From Chitinophaga sp. (GTDB lineage Bacteria; Bacteroidota; Bacteroidia; Chitinophagales; Chitinophagaceae): a stretch of 64,000 nt of DNA. The stretch spans positions 366,693-430,692 of the forward strand of contig NZ_JAGHZS010000003.1 in NCBI RefSeq assembly GCF_017745275.1. Direction: 5' to 3'. Under the pieces are notes generated by a model that ran no database searches, was not told the origin of the DNA, and was given only the letters and a program-made list of their open reading frames with translations. Below, piece after piece: positions 46,201-55,572 of the stretch (within the stretch, counting starts at the first letter, position 1; every line of letters begins with the position of its first letter). A program made the position numbers and the translations under genes.

Positions 46201-46827
46201 GGTAATATTCAGTTCACCTCTTTTTTCAATAGGAATTGTTTGTTCGCCGAAAGTAGGAGCTGTAACCAGGATAGTATCTTTGATACCGGCCTTGATGGTG
46301 TAGTTGCCTGTAGGATCCGATTGTGCGTTGAGCTTAGTTGTTTTATTGCGGATAACAGCGCCTGGAATCGGTGTGCCTTTATCATCCTTCACTGTGCCAC
46401 TGAGTGTGAATTTTCCCACTTCACTTTTCGCAGTAGCCGGGTCTGGAGGAAGGATGAGAGCGGTATCCTCTTTAGGTTTAGCAGTAGTAGTTTTAGTTGT
46501 ATCAGGAACAGATTTGCTGGAAGTGTCCTGTTTAGGTTTAGTGGTGTCCTGCGCAGGAACCGCTTTAGCAGCGGTATCTTGCCTGGGTTTTGCACTGGTG
46601 TCTGCAGCAGGCTTAATCACTACCGGAACGGTGGTATCAGCTGGCTGTTTGGCGGATAGATACCCTTCGGGTTTTGTGTATGCACTGCTGGAGGTATAGC
46701 AGAAAAAGGCATAGCACAGCCCCGACCAGGCTAGTACATGGCTTCTCATTGTATAATTAAAGATTTGGTTACAAAATTTTTTGACAGGAATCCTATGCTG
46801 TCTATTGTTATATAGCTTCGTCATCAA
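43240..46827 (-). CDS. SusC/RagA-family TonB-dependent outer-membrane transporter
   Basis: The protein has 1195 residues. The likely signal region is MRSHVLAWSGLCYAFFCYTSSS; Met27 at 46749 is an alternative start. Residues 56-137 form a linker of repeated DTT/KPxQDT units. A carboxypeptidase-like domain follows (FTLSGTVKDDKGTPIPGAVI), then the SusC signature VVVTALGIKKNPRSVGYA. The plug has VPGVQISSNTGSMGG, ITIRGVKS and LKGAAATALYGSRGANGV. The 22-strand barrel ends in LRSYGLNLNVSF. No STN domain is present, so direct sigma-regulator signalling is unlikely. It works with the SusD-like protein downstream. Confidence 0.94.
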   Translation of the reverse strand: MMTKLYNNRQHRIPVKKFCNQIFNYTMRSHVLAWSGLCYAFFCYTSSSAYTKPEGYLSAKQPADTTVPVVIKPAADTSAKPRQDTAAKAVPAQDTTKPKQDTSSKSVPDTTKTTTAKPKEDTALILPPDPATAKSEVGKFTLSGTVKDDKGTPIPGAVIRNKTTKLNAQSDPTGNYTIKAGIKDTILVTAPTFGEQTIPIEKRGELNITMVPSNATKKVLGEVVVTALGIKKNPRSVGYAIQEVSGNAVQEAKEVNFVNALTGKVPGVQISSNTGSMGGASKITIRGVKSILGDNNAFFVLDGVPMMNNVTNDPGQQNGGGGYDYGSPMQDINPEDIENISVLKGAAATALYGSRGANGVLQITTKKRPDTEKGIGVTYSINAQVDQVAVLPKYQNMYGGGNAGKFDTLYYNQHPEGFLNEQSATYDDNNGKGRYDLMPQYAVDESWGPKLNGQIIRPYWSWDKNKNNPNFGKTDTWSAHPNNVKDFYKTGFTLTNNISMAGSNDKGSFRLSYGNMDQTFVLPNATNKRNNLSFNGSYELTKGVKAVASMNYTSLKVKGRPGTGFTGPNPTLQFTMYGQRQLDIAKEKDFQYSDGSQITWNRRAWDDPSISSSNGPYWNRYMDYETDSRNRLFGYAGLDVDATKWLSFSGRVFMDDYNTLEEERTAKDYAIGGYIKRVRSNREMNYQLTADIKKDFGKDFQLNATVGGNIMHRQWTVTGGSTVQGLITKGVYNLLNSVQPAQAIDQYYEKQINSVFATANLGYKNLLFLDLTGRSDWSSTLVKGNNQYFYPSASLSFVFSDLLKEWKWLSYGKLRGSVAAVGNDADPYRIYNTYDFIPPFGSNPISQFSYTLYNQDLKPERTTEVETGVELKFLDNRIGLDLTYYRRVTKDQIITLALPTATGFTGAYVNGGSVENKGIEIGLNLNPIRLKNGFRWDINANIARNRNKVLDLNIAQYNTSLAFLTIGTDRRTQKVSVVGQVGEPLGTIRGTDYTYLNGQKVVDARGRYVPSEIKPIGNAYPDYVGGVTNTFSYKGIYLSALVDFQHGGDFFSYTNLYGNKSGLLESTVENGIRENGIIVPGVTADGHANTTKITAQEHFNYNGGNVISRANLYDASYIYLREAKIGYNLPESWYKKVGAQAARISVYGRNLWLIKSNAPNVDPSNILNSASNVQGIEGGALPSLRSYGLNLNVSF

Positions 46828-46881
46828 TATAACAATACAATCAAACTGGCTTCTACAATGGGTTGCAAAAGCAAAAAAAAA

Positions 46882-47328
46882 TTATTTCAGGTTTTTCCTC
46901 ATTTCGTAGTGCGGAATGCCCACCTCTGTAAATTCTTCTCCACAAAAAGCGTAGCCCAGTTTCTGATAGAATCCTGTGGCTTCTTTGCGGGCATGCATGG
47001 TGAGTATGTCGAAGTTGTTTTCACGTGCATATGCTTCTGCGAACAAGATAATTTCTCTGCCGGTTCCTTTTCCCTGAAGGCTTGGTGAAACGGCCATCTG
47101 CCTCAATTGTACGGTGTTTTCATTCACCGGCGTAAGTATACAACAACCTGCCAGTATTTCTTTATTATTGATGGTAGTGAATCCGGCGATGAAAACATCA
47201 TTTATTTCCTGTTGCAGTTGTTCTGCTGTAAAGCTAAGTCCAAGGGGCCTTCGGAGTACTTCACTGCGAAGTTCCAACATGGTATGATAGTCACAACTAC
47301 CGTACTCGAGTATACGAAAATCAAGCAT
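46882..47328 (-). CDS. GNAT-family N-acetyltransferase
   Basis: The protein has 148 residues, a single GNAT domain. The acetyl-CoA loop is AVSPSLQGKGTGREIILFAE (the QGKGTG pattern), and the C-terminal KEATGFYQKLGYAFCGEEF is the second hallmark. The substrate cannot be predicted; the ElaA-like overall pattern (EVLRRPLGL near the N-terminus) resembles small-molecule acetyltransferases. It ends 54 nt before the SusC frame and runs in the same direction, so read-through into susCD is possible. Confidence 0.88.
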   Translation of the reverse strand: MLDFRILEYGSCDYHTMLELRSEVLRRPLGLSFTAEQLQQEINDVFIAGFTTINNKEILAGCCILTPVNENTVQLRQMAVSPSLQGKGTGREIILFAEAYARENNFDILTMHARKEATGFYQKLGYAFCGEEFTEVGIPHYEMRKNLK

Positions 47329-47350
47329 ATTTGTTTGTTATGTTTATGTA

Positions 47351-47371
47351 TTGCAATTTAATCAATTGCAA
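47351..47371. repeat. Short palindrome upstream of the GNAT gene
   Basis: TTGCAATT and AATTGCAA are separated by 5 nt. It could be an operator for the GNAT gene or a weak hairpin after the PRPP synthetase gene. Confidence 0.35.
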
Positions 47372-47442
47372 GGTGAGCAGTTGATTGGCTACAATACTTC
47401 ACTTACAACTGTCGGAAAGACAAATAGCTTGCCAACAGGGAA

Positions 47443-48375
<933 letters not shown>

Positions 48376-48448
48376 GACTTTTACAGATATATCTCTGATA
48401 ATGGTAAAAATAAGTGATTGAGGGGATATTTATAACGTTGATAATTAA

Positions 48449-48456
48449 TATTTTTG
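48449..48456 (+). promoter_or_regulatory. -7 element upstream of the gene at 48536
   Basis: TATTTTTG, followed by CCCG, lies 79 nt before the ATG. Confidence 0.5.
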
Positions 48457-48535
48457 CCCGCGAGCACTGTCATTTCCCTCGTTTTTAACTTTTCATTAGC
48501 GGGTGGAACATTAAATTTGAAGGATTACTATATTC

Positions 48536-49267
48536 ATGATTCGTTTTACAGTATATATCGGAGCACTGTTTTTTTTCTTTTTCATTGGCATGCAGGTTAC
48601 TGTCGCACAGGTGCGGTTGTCTGGTATGGTGGCGGATCAGGAGACTAAAACGGGATTGCCTTTTGTTTCCGTAGTAAACAAAAGGACTATGACGGGAACA
48701 CTTAGTAATGAAAGTGGTCGTTATTACATAGAAGCCTACCCCGGGGACACATTGGAGTTTTCCATGTTAAGTTATGCTACAAAAGTACTCATCACACCGG
48801 GTTTGTCTTCTTCCCTGAATGTATACATGGAGAAGCGGTTATTTGAATTGCAGGGAGTAAATGTAAGGGGGAGGAACTATCGCAATGACTCTATGGCGTT
48901 ACGGGATGAGTACGGACGTTATTTCAACTATAAAAAGCCTGGGGCAGTGGATGTCTTGAAAACCCTACCGGCTAATCCTATCACCGCCTTAACTTACCTT
49001 GTGCCCAGTAAGGTCCGCAAGCGGAAGGAGCAATTTCATGAGCAATTACTTTATTGGGAGAAGGAAAAATATATTGATTATCGCTATTCTCCTGAATTAG
49101 TAGAAAAAATGACCAAATTGCAAAGTCCGGAGTTGGATTCTTTTATGTATAAATACCGGCCGGGCTATCAATTTCTTAACAGCGCTTCGGAATATGATCT
49201 GATGTTGTACATCAAACAATCATTTGAAGCGTATCAGAAAGAAAAAGTTGCCAGGAAGGAACCTTAA
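48536..49267 (+). CDS. Exported carboxypeptidase-regulatory-like domain protein
   Basis: The protein has 243 residues. A signal peptide (about residues 1-24, ending VTVAQ) is followed by a CarboxypepD_reg-like beta-sandwich (VRLSGMVADQETKTGLPFVS, TGTLSNESGRYYIEAYPGDT) like the one at the start of SusC proteins. A helical, charged C-terminal region has no recognised domain (VPSKVRKRKEQFHEQLLYWE). Such proteins are common in Bacteroidota envelopes and their role is unknown. It is followed by a hairpin and the fibre-like genes. Confidence 0.8.
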   Translation: MIRFTVYIGALFFFFFIGMQVTVAQVRLSGMVADQETKTGLPFVSVVNKRTMTGTLSNESGRYYIEAYPGDTLEFSMLSYATKVLITPGLSSSLNVYMEKRLFELQGVNVRGRNYRNDSMALRDEYGRYFNYKKPGAVDVLKTLPANPITALTYLVPSKVRKRKEQFHEQLLYWEKEKYIDYRYSPELVEKMTKLQSPELDSFMYKYRPGYQFLNSASEYDLMLYIKQSFEAYQKEKVARKEP

Positions 49268-49274
49268 AGATATT

Positions 49275-49307
49275 AGTTACGCCACGCCGCTCCAACGTGG
49301 CGTAACT
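49275..49307. terminator. 12-bp hairpin after the gene at 48536
   Basis: AGTTACGCCACG and CGTGGCGTAACT pair exactly around 9 nt. Only a short T tract follows. Confidence 0.65.
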
Positions 49308-49352
49308 GTTATAAGGCCGTTTATATCTTACCCAATACATTTAATTAGTTAT

Positions 49353-49360
49353 ATATTTGT
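49353..49360 (+). promoter_or_regulatory. -7 element upstream of the first fibre-like gene
   Basis: TATATTTG lies 75 nt before the ATG at 49436. Confidence 0.5.
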
Positions 49361-49435
49361 GTATAATCAGGCTGTTTGAACTGTAGCCCAACAGCAAGTT
49401 TATTATGTGAAATCCTATACCAATTAGTTTATTCT

Positions 49436-51529
49436 ATGAAATTGTTATTCCGCCTAGCATTGCTTTGCCTCATAAGCACCGTTTCTTATGCACAAACCGT
49501 TTATCAAATCCGCGCCGACAGTGTTCGGATCTATAGTGGTTGTGACACTGCGGAGTTGATTATTGAAAATCACACAAAGGATACGTTGGGATTTCTGTTT
49601 AACAAAGGAAAAGGGAGGACTGAGTTTAGGAGGATACGAATGAAGATGTTGGGAAATTCGCTGGCGATAGTTGGGCAGGACACTATTCAGTTAGGCACTG
49701 GAGCAGGAGGATCGGCTTACATACAAAACCAAAACGATTCTGTTCAGGTTGCCAATTTTAGTATTGATGGTCTAGGAAAGTCTGGGAAAGGATTTGTGTC
49801 GAATGCCGGCCAGCAGATACCACATTATAGCTTAAAAGTAAATAACAATAGCAGGTGGAGCATTGGTTTAATTAATCCGGAACCAGGTTCGGCCATTGAT
49901 GGTTCTGACTTTGCCTTATGGAGGTACAACGATGCGGGAACTCTGATAGCTCCCGCCCTGACTATAAAAAGGCAGACGGGTATGGTGGATATGCCATCCG
50001 GATTGATAGCGGGGCCATATTCGAGAATACGGGGAACGGGCACGGGGCCTACCAATCAATCTTATCTGATGTTTATGGAGTCGGGTGCGGTCAATGAGGT
50101 GGGATATATTGGTAAAAGGTCGTTCAATAATGATGATCTTACTTTTCAAAGTGCCAGAGGGAATGTTGCACTTTCCGCCTATAGCGCCCAGGATCCTCAG
50201 TTTAACATGGGAACAAGAAATTTGATCCTGAAAACAGGTACATTAAGTCTTTCTGATACGACTGCAAATACCATCGTTTATGCCGGTTATGGTACCGGTA
50301 TTCCTTCTTTTAATATACGGAGTAAGGGTACCAAGTTGGTATTGTCTCCTAATATTAATTCAACGAATGTTGATCATGGTATAGGGTTGGAGTCAGGGTA
50401 TACGTGGTTTTCTGTGCCACAGAGCACAACCAGTACGGGATGGAAATTTTACGGAGGTACTACTGCAATAGGAAAGATTAGCGGAACAGGCGTTACGGAA
50501 TGGGCAGGAGTTGGTAGATTTAAAGGTTGGGCAGATGCAAGTGCAATAGGAATAGCCGCAGAAATAGGCGTAGTGAATGGTACCGCTGCGTTCACCGGAG
50601 TTGATCGGAGTGCTTCTCCTGCTAAATATATCCCGGTGGTATTAAGAGGCGGTACTACAGATGTTAATTCAAAAGGCTTCGGTATAGATAGCGTAGGGTA
50701 CAGATTTATAGAGTTTCCTAATGTCAAAGTTTTGGGGACTGATGCAAATGGGTATTTAGTAAGTAAGATGCCTGTGTTATCCGATGTTTTAAGTTCAGGG
50801 AGTCTGACCGGCAATAACACAATTGTTTTTAACAAAACGCTCGCGGCAGATAACATGTTGTTTGATTTACAGCAGGGATATGCTTTATATAGTGATAACC
50901 TGGCTAGTATGGATAGTCGTCCGGGAAAAAGGTTATGGATTAACACACCTGATAGCGGTGATATAGTACTGGGCCCCCGTGCATTTGCTTACTTGGGTGG
51001 CGTGTTGCGAATAAGAATGAGAGAGATAAAATTGGAAGGTAGTAACGGCAAGTATGTTAGTTATGGTGCATTAGGAACAGACGCCAATGGATATATCGTT
51101 GACGGCTCGGCGAACTTTGTCAAAAACGGGACTACTACCCAGACTGCTAATTTTAATGTATCCGGTTCTGGGGTATTAGGTGGTAATCTAACTGTAGGAG
51201 GCAATGAAATAGTGACAGGAACAGTGACTGCTACCGGGTTTAATCAATCTTCTTTACGTGCATTAAAAATGAATATCAGAGATTGTGAGCTAAATGCTTT
51301 ACGGATTATTGATAGCATTAAAGTAAGAGAGTTTGAGTATAAAAAGGAACCTGGCAGAAAGGTTATCGGCATTATTGCAGATGACGAACCCGCTATTATT
51401 TCAGGAGAAAAACATGATCACCTGGATATGATGAATGCCGTAGGTTTATTATTAAAGAGTGTACAGGAATTAAATGCCAGACTAGATAAACTGGAACAAA
51501 AAGTTAACCAGGAACAATCATCAAAATAA
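49436..51529 (+). CDS. Secreted fibre-like protein with C-terminal S74 intramolecular chaperone
   Basis: The protein has 697 residues. Signal peptide MKLLFRLALLCLISTVSYA is followed by a shared N-terminal module (VYQIRADSVRIYSGCDTAEL, FLFNKGKGRTEFRRIRMKML). The middle is Gly/Asn/Ser-rich beta-strand sequence with LGTDANGYL-type segments, as in phage tail fibres. The C-terminus is a Peptidase_S74 domain: SLRALKMNIRD carries Ser606 and Lys611 at the spacing of the endosialidase self-cleavage dyad, then VREFEYKKEPGRKVIGIIAD. A final trimerising coiled coil follows (VQELNARLDKLEQKV). It is 21 nt upstream of a paralogue and likely forms trimers outside the cell; ligand or target unknown. Confidence 0.85.
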   Translation: MKLLFRLALLCLISTVSYAQTVYQIRADSVRIYSGCDTAELIIENHTKDTLGFLFNKGKGRTEFRRIRMKMLGNSLAIVGQDTIQLGTGAGGSAYIQNQNDSVQVANFSIDGLGKSGKGFVSNAGQQIPHYSLKVNNNSRWSIGLINPEPGSAIDGSDFALWRYNDAGTLIAPALTIKRQTGMVDMPSGLIAGPYSRIRGTGTGPTNQSYLMFMESGAVNEVGYIGKRSFNNDDLTFQSARGNVALSAYSAQDPQFNMGTRNLILKTGTLSLSDTTANTIVYAGYGTGIPSFNIRSKGTKLVLSPNINSTNVDHGIGLESGYTWFSVPQSTTSTGWKFYGGTTAIGKISGTGVTEWAGVGRFKGWADASAIGIAAEIGVVNGTAAFTGVDRSASPAKYIPVVLRGGTTDVNSKGFGIDSVGYRFIEFPNVKVLGTDANGYLVSKMPVLSDVLSSGSLTGNNTIVFNKTLAADNMLFDLQQGYALYSDNLASMDSRPGKRLWINTPDSGDIVLGPRAFAYLGGVLRIRMREIKLEGSNGKYVSYGALGTDANGYIVDGSANFVKNGTTTQTANFNVSGSGVLGGNLTVGGNEIVTGTVTATGFNQSSLRALKMNIRDCELNALRIIDSIKVREFEYKKEPGRKVIGIIADDEPAIISGEKHDHLDMMNAVGLLLKSVQELNARLDKLEQKVNQEQSSK

Positions 51530-51550
51530 ATATTTGAATCCATTTACCCT

Positions 51551-54151
51551 ATGAAATTCTTATTTCGCTTGTTGCTGCTTTGCTTAATAAGCAGCGTTTC
51601 CTATGCGCAAAATGTTTACCAGATCCGCGCCGATAGTGTTCGCATTTATAGTGGTTGCGATACCGCGGAATTGATTATTGAAAACCATACGCAGGATACA
51701 TTGGGTTTTCTTTTTAACAAAGGAAAAGGTAGGACAGAGTTTAGAAAGCTGCGCATGAAAATGCTGGCTGATAATTCACTCGTTATTCCTGGACAGGATA
51801 CTGTTTTGTTGGGCAATGGATTTGTGAAACTGCAGACTGCCGTAGTACAACCGGGAGGATTTTCAATTGGAGGAAGTGGGTTTAGTACAGGGCAGTTCCA
51901 GGTAAAAAGAAACGGAGCTGATACGGTTTCCGGAGGGTTGGCATTGTTCAATGCTATTCAGACGAGAGGTGTTATAATGCAGTTAAATGGAGATGTGAAC
52001 CCGGGTATGTCTACGTGGATACACAATGGTAGCGCATGGGTGAAAAGAATGGAAATTAATTCCGGGACAGGTGTGGTGGATATGCCGTATGGATTTATTG
52101 GGGGTAATGGTTCCAAAATCAGAGGAACTGGTATTGTTGATACCAGTCAGGCTTTCCTGCAGTTTGTGGAGTCTGATGGAACTACCAGAACAGGGCTTGT
52201 AGGAATGGCCAGTAAAACCAGTAAAGATGCTTACTTGATAAGTGAGAAGGGAAAAGTGAATCTATATCCTAATAACAGTGCTTTGACAGGCTATATGAGC
52301 ATAGAGCCTACCAACTTATTGTATAGTGGAGGGACTGTAATATTGAATAATGCGACTTCCAATATGCTCTATTTTACAGGGGCTGGTTTGGGTGCACCAA
52401 CAGTAGGTACGAGGACTACAGGGACCAAAATAATTTTAGCTGCCGGATCAGCGGGAACCACTGATTTTGGTATTGGTATGGAGGGGTCTAATGTCTGGAA
52501 CAGTGTATCACAGAATTTACCGAATGTAGGGTGGAAGTTTTACGGAGGGACTTCACAAATTGGTAGAATTGATGGAAAAGGAGGTGCTGACTGGGAAGGG
52601 ATGAGCAGGTTTAAAGGCGATTATTCGAGTGGTGCCGGACCTGCAACAGAAGTAGGGTTTTCTTCAGGTCAGGCGCAGTTAAGGGGATATAACAGAACGA
52701 CCAATATGTACACTACTATTAGTGTTACCGGAGGGAGTACTGCTAATGATCCTAAATCGTTTGCAATAGATGGAACAGGATATAGATTTAATATGCTGAC
52801 TAATGCGGGGATGTTGGGAACAGATGCGAATGGATATTTGATAAGTAAAGTAGCTTCGTTGTCAAATATTCTGGCCGCCGGTAATCAAACAGGAAACAAT
52901 CCTATTGTTTTTAATAGAACCTTATCAGCCGCAAATCAATTGATGGACTGGCAGCAGGGTTTTGGTGTGTATAGTGATAATCTTACATCGGTGGATGGCG
53001 TGAATGGTGCCCGTATTTGGTTTGATTCTCCGGATAATGGAGATATTGTATTGGGCCCACGCAATGGAAGTAATTTTCTCGGCACACTCAGGATAAAAGC
53101 CAGAAATATTAAATTGGAAGGTGGTACTCCGAAATTCTTTAATGTAGGAATTTTAGGGACTGATGCCAGTGGATATTTGATTAATAGTTCTGCCAATTTT
53201 GTACAAGCGCTGGGAGCAGTTCCACAAGCCATCAGCTTTAATATATCAGGTTCTGGTGTTGCGAAAAGCATTGCCACCGGAGCTAATATAGGAAACGAAG
53301 ATTTTGTAATTTACAAATCTTCACATCCGGATTCTCTCGCTACCAACAAAAGATGGGTGTTTTATAAATCCGGTGCAGAAACTGGTGGAAATGCGGGTAG
53401 CAACTTTGTGATATCCAGATATAATGATAACGGTGTGTTCCAGGATAATCCATTTCAAATTGCCAGAGTAAATGGGGATGTGATCTTTTCCACTGGTCCT
53501 AAAGTAACAGTGGGTCAGAATAGGGAGTCGCTTTGGTATCAGTCCAACCACCCTGCGGGAGGCGCAGTAACTGTTGGCTTTCCGGGAGCCACCGTACTGG
53601 ACTCTTTCTTCACCAATTCTGCGGGTCACGTAACACAGGTAAAAACAAGGGCGTTGAAGGCTGCCGATATCGCTGCGGCTCCAGCCACAGGTTCAACAAG
53701 TTATATTCAAAACCAATCAGCCAGTGCACAGGCAGGAAGTTTTAACCTGAATGGTACCGGCGCATTGGGCGGTAATTTAACAATAGGTGGTAATGTGGTG
53801 GTAACAGGAACGGTGACAGCTACCGGGTTTAACCCACCTTCTCTACGGGCATTAAAAATGAACATCAAAGATTTTGAACTAAATGCACTACGGATCATTG
53901 ATAGCATTAAAGTAAGAGAGTTTGAATATAAGAAGGCGCCAGGTAGAAAAGTAATTGGCATCATTGCAGATGATGAACCTTCCATTATCTCGGGAGAGAA
54001 ACATGATCACCTGGACATGATGAATGCGATAGGCTTATTACTGAAAAGTATACAGGAACTGAATGCCAAAGTAGATAGAAGCATTGAAGAGACAAATGCC
54101 AGATTAGATAAACTGGAAAAGAAAATTAATAATGAACATTCTTCCAAGTAA
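51551..54151 (+). CDS. Paralogous secreted fibre-like protein with S74 domain
   Basis: The protein has 866 residues. The N-terminal 80 residues (MKFLFRLLLLCLISSVSYAQ, then the YQIRADSVRIYSGCDTAEL module) and the C-terminal 110 residues are nearly identical to the upstream paralogue. The middle is about 170 residues longer and diverged, with an inserted block around 53280-53700 (residues about 580-715). The self-cleavage pair is Ser764 and Lys769. The coiled coil is extended (VDRSIEETNARLDKLEKKI). Conserved ends with a variable middle fit a shuffled fibre shaft or receptor-binding region. The two genes probably form one operon. Confidence 0.85.
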   Translation: MKFLFRLLLLCLISSVSYAQNVYQIRADSVRIYSGCDTAELIIENHTQDTLGFLFNKGKGRTEFRKLRMKMLADNSLVIPGQDTVLLGNGFVKLQTAVVQPGGFSIGGSGFSTGQFQVKRNGADTVSGGLALFNAIQTRGVIMQLNGDVNPGMSTWIHNGSAWVKRMEINSGTGVVDMPYGFIGGNGSKIRGTGIVDTSQAFLQFVESDGTTRTGLVGMASKTSKDAYLISEKGKVNLYPNNSALTGYMSIEPTNLLYSGGTVILNNATSNMLYFTGAGLGAPTVGTRTTGTKIILAAGSAGTTDFGIGMEGSNVWNSVSQNLPNVGWKFYGGTSQIGRIDGKGGADWEGMSRFKGDYSSGAGPATEVGFSSGQAQLRGYNRTTNMYTTISVTGGSTANDPKSFAIDGTGYRFNMLTNAGMLGTDANGYLISKVASLSNILAAGNQTGNNPIVFNRTLSAANQLMDWQQGFGVYSDNLTSVDGVNGARIWFDSPDNGDIVLGPRNGSNFLGTLRIKARNIKLEGGTPKFFNVGILGTDASGYLINSSANFVQALGAVPQAISFNISGSGVAKSIATGANIGNEDFVIYKSSHPDSLATNKRWVFYKSGAETGGNAGSNFVISRYNDNGVFQDNPFQIARVNGDVIFSTGPKVTVGQNRESLWYQSNHPAGGAVTVGFPGATVLDSFFTNSAGHVTQVKTRALKAADIAAAPATGSTSYIQNQSASAQAGSFNLNGTGALGGNLTIGGNVVVTGTVTATGFNPPSLRALKMNIKDFELNALRIIDSIKVREFEYKKAPGRKVIGIIADDEPSIISGEKHDHLDMMNAIGLLLKSIQELNAKVDRSIEETNARLDKLEKKINNEHSSK

Positions 54152-54168
54152 ACTAGTTAAACTATCCT

Positions 54169-54446
54169 AAGAAACTTTTATCCAGCATTCTGCTTTTTAC
54201 TTATTAGGCGGGATGTCCCATACGCAAAGTATCTACCAGATCCGTGCCGACAGTGTTCGCATTTATAGTACCCGTGATATCAAGTTGTTGAGGACAGGGA
54301 TAGCAGGAAGTATCACGATTAAATCCGCTATCGAGGGACAGAAGTTAGATAGGAATACTTCGATTGGCGCAACCGTTGTCTACCTGGGCGTTACAGTTCA
54401 GGCAGTTGCGGGGAACTGGTATATCATTGCGAAACATCAGCCGTAG
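54169..54446 (+). pseudogene. Decayed third copy of the fibre-like gene, N-terminal module only
   Basis: Bases from 54169 align with the beginning of both paralogues, but the ATG is AAG and a one-base deletion in the signal-peptide region leads to an in-frame TAG. After the frameshift the module resumes (SIYQIRADSVRIYS), then diverges after about 16 residues into an unrelated tail ending VYLGVTVQAVAGNWYIIAKH. A 77-codon frame starting at the ATG at 54213 remains open but lacks a signal peptide. It overlaps the convergent lipoprotein gene by 23 bp. Either it is a remnant or a short cytoplasmic product; remnant is more likely. Confidence 0.65.
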
Positions 54447-55572
54447 TATTATTCAATAGCTCCATCTCCATTTTCAGTGCGGGTAATGAGAAGTAATCGT
54501 GCTGTTTGAAGTATTCGGCCATTCCGGTATCGTCGATCAGGAACCCATTTAATACACCATCTGCGGGCCATATCCTTGGATTTTGGACCACAAAGCGACG
54601 ATAGAGCGGATCATATGTATTAGCAATGTAAGCAGCAATTTTTCTTTTTTCGTCCCGGGAAAAATAGTAGGCGTTGACTTTAAGGAAAGTATTATAGGAC
54701 TTATCGTATAGCGCAAGTGCATATGAACTCAATGCGTCTGCCATCTTATTGTCATTAATGCTGGTATGATCTGTAATCCATTGGAGGAGCTCTTCCTTTA
54801 TTTCGAGTACGCCAGCCGCATTTTTTACAAAGATGATTTCTCCTACAGAGCCCCTGCGATCGTCGTCGAGGTCAAGGTAATCTTTCATTACTAGATCGTT
54901 GATTTTAGGTTCTTTAGTGTAACCGAATGATTTGACGAGCATTTTGAGGAAGAAAGTATCTTCATGTAAGAGCTGGGCAAGAGCAGGTTGATTGTTGTTG
55001 AAGAGGTATTTGTTGCGGGCTATAATATTAGGATGAAGATCAATTTTATAGTGATTACTGTCCGTGAATTCTACAAAGTCGCCCAAAAGCGGAACCCAAG
55101 TTAAGCATTTATGTTTCGGAGAAATAAAGATGTTTTCGACTGTGTAGTCAAATTCGTCTTCAATACTTTTTTCAGTAGTATCAAGTACAGTAATAAAATT
55201 GGTATGTAGTTTAATTGCCGGGTTTTTATATTGGAAGATGTCGCCAAAGATGCTAACTACTTTATTTCTAAAGCTAGAATCATCTAGTTCCATAAATCCA
55301 TTGTCTTTCAGGCCTTGAGAAATGATGGGAAATGCAATGTCGACATCTCTGTCTGTATAAATGTAGGTTGGAGGATGTCCATCTTCTGTTGCTTCAATGT
55401 GCAACTGCAATTCTATATGTGCCTTAATAGTATCTATGTTCATGCTATAAACTATTTCAGGTGCTGGAGCATTTTTTTTCTCAATAACAGTTGAATATTT
55501 TTTGTTTTTTGGATAGCAACTTGTTAAAACAAATGTCATGATGAGAAGAATTGATGTATTGGGTGCTTTCAT
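54424..55572 (-). CDS. Lipoprotein, candidate immunity protein of the PAAR-like effector
   Basis: The protein has 382 residues. Lipobox VLTSC places Cys19 at the mature end, so it is anchored in a membrane facing the periplasm. The start codon overlaps the effector stop (ATGA, 55569-55572), indicating translational coupling. No family was recognised. The body is mixed alpha/beta with an acidic segment (DLDDDRRGSVGEIIFVKN) and the C-terminal FNTFLKVNAYYFSR-type region. A periplasmic location fits neutralisation of a peptidoglycan-degrading toxin, but the immunity role is inferred only from position, coupling and localisation. Confidence 0.7.
   Translation of the reverse strand: MKAPNTSILLIMTFVLTSCYPKNKKYSTVIEKKNAPAPEIVYSMNIDTIKAHIELQLHIEATEDGHPPTYIYTDRDVDIAFPIISQGLKDNGFMELDDSSFRNKVVSIFGDIFQYKNPAIKLHTNFITVLDTTEKSIEDEFDYTVENIFISPKHKCLTWVPLLGDFVEFTDSNHYKIDLHPNIIARNKYLFNNNQPALAQLLHEDTFFLKMLVKSFGYTKEPKINDLVMKDYLDLDDDRRGSVGEIIFVKNAAGVLEIKEELLQWITDHTSINDNKMADALSSYALALYDKSYNTFLKVNAYYFSRDEKRKIAAYIANTYDPLYRRFVVQNPRIWPADGVLNGFLIDDTGMAEYFKQHDYFSLPALKMEMELLNNTTADVSQ

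Noticed and set aside
54213-54446. Intact small gene of 77 codons
   Set aside because: The sequence just upstream aligns with the signal peptide of the two paralogues with a lost ATG and a frameshift, so a gene remnant is the simpler reading.
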